From Pseudomonadota bacterium (GTDB lineage Bacteria > Desulfobacterota > Desulfobacteria > Desulfobacterales > Desulfobacteraceae), in NCBI GenBank assembly GCA_018816605.1, contig JAHIVS010000597.1:1-9015 (forward strand): 9,015 nt of DNA, in the 5' to 3' direction. Both the position numbers and the translations under genes were made by a program. The notes under the pieces were generated by a model. That model saw nothing but the letters and a program-made list of their open reading frames with translations. It made no database searches and had not been told where the DNA came from. Shown here piece after piece: positions 1 to 5,656 of the stretch (position 1 is its first letter; each line of letters starts with the position of its first letter).

Positions 1-163
1 CCATGTGGTCAATTTTCGGGGTTCCCAGCTCATCATCGTAGGAGATATTGCTCTTATAGCCCGGCCAGTCAACCCAGCTGTCGAGGATGGAAAAGGTCTC
101 GGCAGAAGCCTGGGCAGTGATTAAAAACACAGAGAGAATGAGCAGCGCAATTATTTTTTTCAT
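1..163 (-). CDS. Exported protein of unknown function, N-terminal part (runs off left edge)
   Basis: An open frame begins with ATG at 163 and is still open at base 1, giving 54 residues. The start is supported by an AAAGGAG ribosome-binding site about seven bases upstream. The protein opens with a textbook Sec signal peptide: Lys2-Lys3, a hydrophobic stretch (residues 4-16, IIALLILSVFLIT) and an Ala-Ser-Ala end at residues 19-21, so cleavage after residue 21 is expected. The mature part visible here (ETFSILDSWVDWPGYKS, then an acidic Asp-Asp-Glu segment) contains two Trp residues and matches no family I can name. It is therefore probably periplasmic or outer-membrane. No lipobox cysteine is visible near the cleavage site. 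It is transcribed divergently from the sulfite reductase gene and preceded by a sigma-54-like promoter, suggesting regulated expression. Confidence 0.8.
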   Translation of the reverse strand, partial: MKKIIALLILSVFLITAQASAETFSILDSWVDWPGYKSNISYDDELGTPKIDHM

Positions 164-230
164 GGAAAAACTCCTTTAACCTATCCGGTCCAAATATGTT
201 TTAAGTGCAAATTATTGTCATGGGTACACA

Positions 231-244
231 CCATTTCTCAATGG
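231..244 (-). other. Perfect 5-bp hairpin with GAGA tetraloop in the leader of the exported-protein gene
   Basis: Read on the minus strand the sequence is CCATTGAGAAATGG: a perfect CCATT/AATGG stem closed by GAGA, which fits the GNRA tetraloop class. If transcription starts near base 246, as the upstream -24/-12 element predicts, the hairpin would begin two bases from the 5' end of the mRNA. GNRA loops are stable, and 5'-terminal stems are known to slow 5'-dependent mRNA decay. The structure is seen; its role is inferred, and a 5-bp stem can occur by chance. Confidence 0.4.
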
Positions 245-256
245 ATATCTTAAATA

Positions 257-272
257 TGCATTTCACATGCCA
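257..272 (-). promoter_or_regulatory. Sigma-54 (-24/-12) promoter for the exported-protein gene
   Basis: The minus strand reads TGGCATGTGAAATGCA. Against the sigma-54 consensus TGGCAC-R-N4-TTGCA, the GG of the -24 element and the GC of the -12 element sit at the correct ten-base separation. The only departures are T for C at position 6 and A for T at position 12. The predicted transcription start is about base 246, which gives an untranslated leader of about 83 bases before the ATG at 163. Such promoters require an NtrC-type activator; one is encoded at the right end of this window, but nothing shows that it acts here. The match is seen; function is inferred. Confidence 0.55.
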
Positions 273-289
273 TCTTTAACTTTTTGATG

Positions 290-318
290 CATAAAACATA
301 CAACCCATTAATTTTATG
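290..318. repeat. Inverted repeat CATAAAA-N15-TTTTATG, possible activator site
   Basis: CATAAAA at 290-296 is mirrored by TTTTATG at 312-318. Half-site centres are 22 bases apart, about two helical turns, and the pair lies some 20-45 bases upstream of the -24 element of the minus-strand sigma-54-like promoter. That placement would suit an enhancer-binding protein, although such sites are usually somewhat farther away. The local AT-richness makes chance occurrence quite possible. Confidence 0.25.
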
Positions 319-508
319 AATATTTATTGTCCTGAAACCGAACAGCTCCTTTTCCCCCTGCCAACTTTCCGCCATTTTAGGGACAATATTCGGCTAATTT
401 TTGTCCATTTCACACCTTTTTTCTATATATTGGGAAATAAAGTATCCAAATTTAGCATAATTGTCTGGTTTTTCTACACACAAAACCCCAGAAGCATCAC
501 CTCCTCCC

Positions 509-537
509 TTGACAATCGGGTCCCGGGTTTTTAGAGT
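509..537 (+). promoter_or_regulatory. Sigma-70-type promoter for the sulfite reductase gene
   Basis: A perfect TTGACA (-35) at 509-514 is followed after exactly 17 bases by TAGAGT (-10) at 532-537, which matches four of six consensus positions including both outer T residues. Transcription would start near base 544, giving a leader of about 32 bases that ends in an AGGAG ribosome-binding site (566-570) before the ATG at 576. The spacer contains the palindrome CCCGGG (522-527). This is the best housekeeping-type promoter in the window. Confidence 0.6.
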
Positions 538-575
538 ATGGCAGGTTTACTAAACTCATAAAATCAGGAGAGACC

Positions 576-1229
576 ATGTTAAAACTTGGAGAAAAAGGGG
601 CCATCCCCCAGAATGACAATGAGACCTATGCCATTGCTCCCCACATTCCCTGCGGGATTGTCACCCCGGACCTGCTGCGGAAAATTGCAGACGTGTCGGA
701 AAAATACAATGCCAAAGCCATCAAGCTTACCGGCGCCACCCGCATGGCCATTGTGGGCTTGAAAGAGGAAGATATTGACGGGGCATGGGAGGACCTGGGC
801 CTGGCAAAGGGTGCAGCCGTGGGCATGTGCGTCCGGAGCATCCGAACCTGTCCGGGCAACACCTTCTGCAAGCTGGGCAAGCAGGATGCCCTGGGGATCG
901 GTATGAAACTGGATGAAAAATACCATGCCCTCGAACTGCCGGGCAAATTCAAAATGGCGGTTTCCGGATGCAAGTTGAGCTGTTCTGAATCCTGGGTCCG
1001 GGACATCGGTCTCATTGGATTTCCCGAGGGCTGGACCCTGACCATCGGCGGAAATGTGGGCATGCAGCCCAGAATCGGCAAAGAGCTGGTCACGGGCCTG
1101 GACGATGACCAGATCATGATGGCCGTGGACAAGGTGGTCCAGTACTATCGTGAAAATGCAAAAAAAGGAGAACGCCTGGGCAAAATGATTGAAAGAATCG
1201 GGATTGAACCCTTTAAACAGGCCGTTTAA
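576..1229 (+). CDS. Assimilatory-type (low-spin) siroheme sulfite reductase
   Basis: The 217-residue product matches in size and architecture the small single-subunit sulfite reductases (about 23-27 kDa, the P590 type) described from Desulfovibrio vulgaris and Desulfuromonas. These carry one siroheme coupled to a [4Fe-4S] cluster and reduce sulfite to sulfide with six electrons. A ferredoxin-like half-domain occupies about residues 15-75 and the siroheme/Fe-S domain about 85-200. The coupled-cofactor cysteines are complete: Cys92-x5-Cys98 (TCPGNTFC) and Cys132-x3-Cys136 (CKLSC). Arg56, in LTGATR, lies where anion-binding arginines occur in the superfamily. Cys85 is an extra cysteine near the first pair. 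The start is fixed by AGGAG five bases upstream of ATG. The enzyme should be cytoplasmic and fed by a low-potential electron carrier. It is distinct from the dissimilatory DsrAB enzyme, whose subunits are far larger. Which reaction dominates in vivo, sulfite or nitrite reduction, cannot be decided from sequence. Confidence 0.88.
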   Translation: MLKLGEKGAIPQNDNETYAIAPHIPCGIVTPDLLRKIADVSEKYNAKAIKLTGATRMAIVGLKEEDIDGAWEDLGLAKGAAVGMCVRSIRTCPGNTFCKLGKQDALGIGMKLDEKYHALELPGKFKMAVSGCKLSCSESWVRDIGLIGFPEGWTLTIGGNVGMQPRIGKELVTGLDDDQIMMAVDKVVQYYRENAKKGERLGKMIERIGIEPFKQAV

Positions 1230-1253
1230 CCTAAGTTCCCGGAAAACTTTAGG
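1230..1253 (+). promoter_or_regulatory. Hairpin overlapping the ribosome-binding site of the MBL-fold gene
   Basis: The gap between the sulfite reductase stop and the next ATG is almost entirely an imperfect inverted repeat. CCTAA (1230-1234) pairs with TTAGG (1249-1253), then after one bulged T (1248) GTT (1235-1237) pairs with AAC (1245-1247), leaving a seven-base loop. The 3' arm contains AGG of AGGA (1251-1254), the only ribosome-binding site candidate for the ATG at 1260. Folding could restrain initiation of the downstream gene, or ribosomes finishing the upstream gene could open it. The pairing is seen; the control is inferred. Confidence 0.35.
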
Positions 1254-1259
1254 ATTTTT

Positions 1260-2159
1260 ATGGAAAACCATTATATTCCCCAGGACAGATTTCCCATACA
1301 GATTGGCCCCCATGTAAAAATGCTGGGGAACTATTTTTTTAATCTTTTCCTTGTCACAGGCCGGAACAGGTCGGCCCTGTTTGAATCGGGTATTTCGGGT
1401 GGTGTTGATTGCGTCATCGCACAATTGGACGCATTGGGCATTTCTCCGGACTACCTGGTCCCAAGTCACCCCCATTCGGACCATATCACGGGATTGCCGG
1501 GACTTGTGGAACGATTTCCCCGGGCCCGGGTCGTTACGGCAGCCGGTGCCAACGAGTTTGTCACCCACCCCAAGGCAGGGGCCTTGCTGGTGAAAGAAGA
1601 CCGGTTCATGTCAAAAAGTCTTGAACGCGTCGGGATCATGCCGGGCCGCCCCCCCCTTGACCTTATCCCGGACATCCGGGACGTACTGGTCATTGAGGAA
1701 AGAGACTCCCTGGACCTGGGGGGCGGCATTCTTCTGGACCTGACAAAGGTGGAAGGCCACTCACCCGGCAATCTTATGGGATTTGTCCAGCAGGACAGAA
1801 TTTTGTTCTGCTCGGACAGCCTGGGCTTTCATTATCCGGGCCGGGGTTTCTGGCCCCTGTTTTTTACCAATGCCCCGGCCTATGCCGCCACCATCGACCT
1901 GATCCAGTCCCTTGATCCCCTGGTGGTCTGCCCGGCCCACCAGGGCCCCTTAACCGCACCGGCTGTCACACCCGGCATCCGGGCCGCACGGGACATCACT
2001 TTTTCCACCATTAAGCGGATAAAAGAAACCCGGCTGTCCGATGAACAACTTATCCAATACTTATTTGAACAAAGCTATCGGGATGAGTTTACCCTGTACA
2101 CAAAAGACAATATTTTAAACTGCACCCGGCTGCTCATCAAGCGGGCCAGGGAGATGTAA
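1260..2159 (+). CDS. Metallo-beta-lactamase-fold metallohydrolase
   Basis: The 299-residue protein carries a complete dinuclear-metal ligand set of the MBL superfamily. His70-x-His72-x-Asp74-His75 (SHPHSDH) comes first, then His167 (EGHSPG), Asp186 (FCSDSLG) and His227 (CPAHQGP). An active hydrolase or oxidoreductase binding Zn or Fe in the cytoplasm is therefore expected; there is no signal peptide. Residues 240-299 form a basic, probably helical C-terminal tail after the core fold, as in several hydrolytic MBL proteins. The substrate cannot be read from the sequence: hydroxyacylglutathione-type thioesterases, lactonases and persulfide dioxygenases all share these motifs. The gene starts 30 bases after the sulfite reductase, with a weak AGGA site and no separate promoter visible, so the two are probably co-transcribed. 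A role near sulfur metabolism is thus suggested only by position. Confidence 0.85.
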   Translation: MENHYIPQDRFPIQIGPHVKMLGNYFFNLFLVTGRNRSALFESGISGGVDCVIAQLDALGISPDYLVPSHPHSDHITGLPGLVERFPRARVVTAAGANEFVTHPKAGALLVKEDRFMSKSLERVGIMPGRPPLDLIPDIRDVLVIEERDSLDLGGGILLDLTKVEGHSPGNLMGFVQQDRILFCSDSLGFHYPGRGFWPLFFTNAPAYAATIDLIQSLDPLVVCPAHQGPLTAPAVTPGIRAARDITFSTIKRIKETRLSDEQLIQYLFEQSYRDEFTLYTKDNILNCTRLLIKRAREM

Positions 2160-2276
2160 TCCCGGGCAATCCGAGAGCCCAAAGAAAAATCCCTTGCCCT
2201 AGCCTCCCGTTCAGGATACACCATAAAAACTTCTATTAATCAGGAAACGAGTGCAACAGGTATAAAAGGAGGGCCC
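2160..2276 (+). other. Intergenic gap before the SDR gene; weak promoter candidate
   Basis: The 117-base gap contains a strong AGGAGG site (2267-2272) four bases before the ATG at 2277. TTGCCC (2194-2199) and TACACC (2217-2222), 17 bases apart, form a poor sigma-70 match. No stem followed by a T-tract is present, so transcription may continue from the MBL-fold gene into the reductase gene. Confidence 0.3.
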
Positions 2277-3020
2277 ATGACCAACACAACAGCCGATACC
2301 ATTGAAACCGCCCTGGTAACCGGTGCCAGCAGGGGAATCGGCCGGGCTATTTCAAAAGAGCTGGCCGGGTCCGGCAGATTTGTCTATCTCAATTACCATT
2401 CAAATAAAGCGGCTGCCCAACAAACCCTTGACCAAATCAAAGAACAGGGAGGAAACGGAACCCTGATTCAATTTGATGTCACCGACAGACAGGCCGCAGA
2501 AAAAGCCGTTGAAAAAATTATTTCGGAAAAAGGGAAAATCGAAATCCTGGTAAACAATGCCGGCATCCGGGAGGATCGACTCATGGTGCGGATGAAAGAA
2601 GAAAACTGGCAGCGGATTCTGGATACAAACCTCTCCTCTTTTTTCAACGTCAGCCGGCTTGTCGTGAAAAACATGCTCTCCCGGCAATATGGGCGCATCA
2701 TCAATATTGCTTCGGCCTCGGGACAGGTGGGCCAGGCAGGTCAGGTCAACTACTCGGCTTCGAAAGCAGGCCTGATCGGTGCCACCATGGCCCTTGCCAA
2801 GGAGATTGCAAAGCGGAACATCACGGTGAATGCTGTTTCCCCGGGATTCATTGAAACAGAAATGGTAGAAGGGATTCCCCTTGAAAAAATTACCCAGGCC
2901 ATCCCGGCCGGCCGCCTGGGCAGACCCGAAGAAGTGGCCGGGGCCGTTCTTTTTCTCTGCTCACGCCAGGCCGCCTATATCACCGGCCAGGTAATCGGCA
3001 TCAATGGTGGCATCTGTTAG
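2277..3020 (+). CDS. FabG-like short-chain dehydrogenase (3-oxoacyl-ACP reductase family)
   Basis: The 247-residue protein has the length and every hallmark of a classical short-chain dehydrogenase. The cofactor glycine motif is at residues 15-22 (TGASRGIG), followed by Asp67-Val68 (adenine contact) and NNAG at 93-96. The catalytic tetrad is Asn118, Ser146, Tyr159 and Lys163 (YSASK), with PGFIETEM at 189-196. Arg19 within the glycine motif and the overall wording favour an NADPH-dependent FabG-type enzyme reducing a 3-oxoacyl-ACP or related beta-ketoacyl thioester. No other fatty-acid gene is nearby (no acyl carrier protein, FabD or FabH), so this is likely a paralogue rather than the housekeeping fabG, and its substrate is uncertain. 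The start has a strong AGGAGG site. Its TAG stop is followed immediately by the GTG of a transporter remnant in the same frame, suggesting it was once the first gene of a two-gene unit. Confidence 0.85.
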   Translation: MTNTTADTIETALVTGASRGIGRAISKELAGSGRFVYLNYHSNKAAAQQTLDQIKEQGGNGTLIQFDVTDRQAAEKAVEKIISEKGKIEILVNNAGIREDRLMVRMKEENWQRILDTNLSSFFNVSRLVVKNMLSRQYGRIINIASASGQVGQAGQVNYSASKAGLIGATMALAKEIAKRNITVNAVSPGFIETEMVEGIPLEKITQAIPAGRLGRPEEVAGAVLFLCSRQAAYITGQVIGINGGIC

Positions 3021-3334
3021 GTGATCCCGTCCCCCCCCTGGAGACGTGTGTGCATACTGTTGGGGGCCGGTATCCTGTCCGCCTTCCAGGTGGGCAAAAT
3101 TCCGCCGGTACTCCAGGATATCCGGCCGGATCTTGGTATCAGCCTGTTCCATGCCGGATGGATGCCCTCTATTTTTAGTTTAACCGGACTTGTGCTGGGC
3201 GCTGCCGCAGACGCCATTGCCGATGTTCTGGGCCACCGCCGTCTCATGCTCTTTGGCCTGGGTTTGCAAATCGCAGGATCCTTTTTGGGCTCCTGGGAAG
3301 CGCGGCCCTGACGGCCATTTTGCGCGTATGGGCA
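3021..3334 (+). pseudogene. Truncated, frameshifted MFS transporter remnant
   Basis: The GTG at 3021 directly follows the TAG of the reductase gene; a weak GGTGG lies ten bases upstream. The frame encodes 96 residues that read as the start of a major-facilitator transporter. Helix 1 is around residues 10-28, then IPPVL and a second helix (WMPSIFSLTGLVLG), followed by a motif-A-like loop ending GHRRLM and a third helix (LFGLGLQIAGSFLG). The frame then ends at a TGA (3309-3311). If the frame is shifted by one base within TTTTTGGG (3282-3289), transporter-like sequence resumes as LLGSAALTAILRV up to about 3328, after which no homology is evident. An intact MFS protein has about 400 residues and 12 helices, so at least two-thirds are missing. 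The kinase gene on the opposite strand ends at 3378, apparently sitting where the rest should be. Function is presumably lost. Confidence 0.7.
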
Positions 3335-3377
3335 TGGCCTGGCGAAAGGACTTGGGATACCCCCTTTAAAGCCTGGG

Positions 3378-5420
3378 TCACAGCCAGGAATTGATGGTGT
3401 CTGCAAACACAATATTCTCACAGGGCTTTGACAAGTGGTCCATGTGTGGATCAGAGTCCCGGATATCTTCCATGGACTCCAGAAACCCGATATTCCCGGA
3501 AATAAAAACAATGGGAATCTTTTTATCCCTGCGCCGGATATGCTTGTAAACATCCAGACCGTTAAGGGGTCCTGGCAATATATAGTCCAGGCTGACCAGA
3601 TCAAATTTTCCCCTGTCAAAAATTTCCACGGCATCCTGACCGGTTCCGGCAACCGTGACCCTGTGCCCAAAGGGCTCCTGACTTAAAATTTTTTCCTGGA
3701 TACTGGAAATGGCAATTTCATCTTCCACCAGGAGAATTCTCTTTTGTTTGATCACCGGCTTGTTGGCAACCTGTTTTTTTTTCCCGGACGTCCGCTCCTT
3801 TCTTGTGAGGGGAAGGCACAGGACAAAGGTGGTGCCTTCCCCCTCTTGGCTGCTAAACCGGATACTCCCATGGTGCTTCTCAATATATTTTTTCACATTT
3901 GCCATGCCGTACCCGGTTCCCTTTATCTCCGGCAAATAGCAGCCTTGCGTGTCTTTGCTGCCTTTTAAGCTAAAGGAGGGGTCATAAATTTTTTTGTGAT
4001 ACGCTTCCGGGATGCCGCAGCCATTGTCACTGATTTCAATCTCCAGACACATTTCTTTGACCCGGGTCTGGAGGGTCAAATGGGGAATTTCTGTCCGGCC
4101 CATGGCATGGATGGCATTCTGGATAAGGCTTACCAGTGCATGTTCGATCATCCCCGGATCTGCAAAGAGTTCTGGAATATCCGATTGGAAGTTTCGGGCC
4201 ACCCGGATCCGGTCCAGATCGGTTTTCAAAAGGCTGACCACCAGATTTATCGCTTTATTGATATTGAAATATTCTTCTCTGGGCTCCTGGTCCCTGGCAA
4301 AGGCCGCCAGGTTTTTGGTGAGGTTTCTTCCCCTGTGGGTCTGCTTAAGGATAATTTCCAAACTTTCGCGGACTTCCGGTTTCAGGACGTCCATCAATAA
4401 AAGTTCCGCACTGCCCATGATCCCGCCCAGGATATTATTAAAATCATGGGCCATTTTCCCTGCTATCTGGCCCACCAGCGCATATTTTTCCTGCTCTGCG
4501 CCAAATTTCACTGCATCGGCCCGTTCTTTTTCGCTCTGTCTTCGTTCGGTGATATCCCGTGTTGTGGAGAGGATCATTTTTTCCCCATGGAACTCGAAAA
4601 CAGAAGAGGTGATCTCCACAGGAAAAATCTCATTGTTCTTCCGCTTGTTAAGGATTTCAAAGGTCCGTTTCCCCATTTCCATGAGAACCTGCCGATCCGC
4701 CGCACTCCCCATACCCTTGCCCTTTGGATCCAAAAGCAGATGCTGGGGACTCATCTGCAAAAATTCCTCCCGGGTATACCCGTAAAGGGTGCAGGCAATA
4801 TCATTGACCTCAATAAAATTTTTAAAGCCTTCCTTTGAAAAGGGATGAACAAACACAGCATCGGCAAGACCATTAAACAGGATTCTGAAAATGGTTTCAC
4901 TTTCCTTTAATGCTGCCTCAACCTTTCTATGGGCCGTCACATCCCGCCCGCAGCCCACCGTACCCGCCATTTCTCCCCGGGCATCAAAAAAAGGGGTCTT
5001 GTGAACCTCCAGGACCAGATATTTCCCCCGGACAAACCCTTCTTCAATGAACCGCCCGGCGGTGCGGGTTTCTTTAACCCTTTTGTCCGAATCCACGCGA
5101 ATCTGGCCAAAGGTGTGCAAAAATCCCTGTTTCCGCTCTTTTTCAGCAAAATAAAGATCCTTTTTCCCCACAGGTGTCTGGGTGGTTTCGCACATCAGCA
5201 GACAGCGGCACATGGCCTTGTTGACGAACAGAAACCGATCCTCCATATCCTTTGCCCAGATCAAATCCGGCACATTGTCCATCATCGTCTGGAAAAAAGC
5301 ATTTCCCCGGAGGAAGGCCATGTCCATTTCCGGCAATTCAGGGGAAAACGGCAACGCCGACTGGTTTTCCAGTTCGCTAACCCGCTTGAGCAATTGCGCG
5401 TAGGAAGGGTTTTCTTGCAT
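3378..5420 (-). CDS. PAS-PAS hybrid sensor histidine kinase with C-terminal receiver
   Basis: The 680-residue protein has no transmembrane segment or signal peptide, so it should sense in the cytoplasm. A short coiled-coil-like start (1-25) precedes PAS1 (about 40-165, ending GCGRDVT) and PAS2 (about 172-293, ending TTRDITERR). The kinase core follows: H-box His325 (AHDFNNILGG), N-box Asn435 (IQNAIHAM), G1 Asp465 (DNGCGI) and G2 501-506 (GTGYGM). The ATP lid is about a dozen residues longer than in typical members (around 488-500). A receiver at about 560-680 is complete: Glu566-Asp567-Glu568, phospho-acceptor Asp612, Ser641 and Lys665. PAS1 carries Cys71, Cys73, Cys77 and Cys157, which could bind a metal or respond to redox. 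The start is firm: a TGA lies five codons upstream, and AGGA precedes ATG. No output domain is present, so phosphate must pass to a separate Hpt or regulator not seen here. The ligand is unknown. Confidence 0.92.
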   Translation of the reverse strand: MQENPSYAQLLKRVSELENQSALPFSPELPEMDMAFLRGNAFFQTMMDNVPDLIWAKDMEDRFLFVNKAMCRCLLMCETTQTPVGKKDLYFAEKERKQGFLHTFGQIRVDSDKRVKETRTAGRFIEEGFVRGKYLVLEVHKTPFFDARGEMAGTVGCGRDVTAHRKVEAALKESETIFRILFNGLADAVFVHPFSKEGFKNFIEVNDIACTLYGYTREEFLQMSPQHLLLDPKGKGMGSAADRQVLMEMGKRTFEILNKRKNNEIFPVEITSSVFEFHGEKMILSTTRDITERRQSEKERADAVKFGAEQEKYALVGQIAGKMAHDFNNILGGIMGSAELLLMDVLKPEVRESLEIILKQTHRGRNLTKNLAAFARDQEPREEYFNINKAINLVVSLLKTDLDRIRVARNFQSDIPELFADPGMIEHALVSLIQNAIHAMGRTEIPHLTLQTRVKEMCLEIEISDNGCGIPEAYHKKIYDPSFSLKGSKDTQGCYLPEIKGTGYGMANVKKYIEKHHGSIRFSSQEGEGTTFVLCLPLTRKERTSGKKKQVANKPVIKQKRILLVEDEIAISSIQEKILSQEPFGHRVTVAGTGQDAVEIFDRGKFDLVSLDYILPGPLNGLDVYKHIRRRDKKIPIVFISGNIGFLESMEDIRDSDPHMDHLSKPCENIVFADTINSWL

Positions 5421-5656
5421 TGGGGTATCCTGTCAGCACCAGGTCTGGAGCAACCAAAAAAAAGAGAAGATCTGTTGATCCGCCTGGTCAAAGTAAAAAA
5501 CGCTCATCATCGGTTTTTAATACAAGGAGAACAACCTGGGGTTGCGAGAGGGATTTTCCCGGACCAAAACCCCGGATGCCTGCCAAAACTTTTTTGATTC
5601 TTACAGTATTTTTTCGGAAAAATCCACAGATTAAAAAAAAGAGTGTGCCGTGGAAC
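5421..5656 (-). other. Intergenic gap between transporter and kinase genes (236 bases)
   Basis: No gene, RNA or convincing promoter was found on either strand. A run of eight T residues on the minus strand (5633-5640) follows the transporter stop. The only stem before it is a 4-bp GAGT/ACTC pairing, too weak for a confident terminator. The AT-rich near-palindrome ATTTTTTCGGAAAAAT lies at 5608-5623. The size of the gap suggests the kinase has its own promoter, but I cannot point to one. Confidence 0.4.

Larger units (their letters stand above)
164..575. other. AT-rich divergent intergenic region (412 bases)
   Basis: This gap separates the exported-protein gene (minus) from the sulfite reductase gene (plus) and is clearly richer in A+T than the flanking coding DNA. 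It holds a sigma-54-type promoter and leader hairpin for the minus-strand gene, a widely spaced inverted repeat behind that promoter, and a sigma-70-type promoter close to the plus-strand gene. I see no convincing gene in it: the 72-codon frame at 316-534 lacks a ribosome-binding site and its product resembles nothing. Bases 320-500 contain nothing further that I can assign. Confidence 0.7.

Noticed and set aside
316..534. 72-codon plus-strand frame in the AT-rich gap
   Set aside because: There is no ribosome-binding site, the product has no recognisable features, and the frame overlaps the promoter of the sulfite reductase gene.
579..1568. Long 329-codon frame on the minus strand across the sulfite reductase and MBL-fold genes
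   Set aside because: It lies antisense to two genes with complete catalytic motifs, spans their junction, and its product is not recognisable. It is a by-product of third-position composition.
3018..3023. Readthrough fusion of the reductase and the MFS protein across an in-frame TAG
   Set aside because: A GTG follows at once, the reductase ends at its normal length (247 residues), and the downstream gene is itself broken, so a simple stop and restart is more likely.
4012..4785. 257-codon plus-strand frame inside the kinase gene
   Set aside because: It lies wholly antisense to the kinase domain, which carries every expected motif; its translation is Ser/Arg-rich and unlike a protein family.
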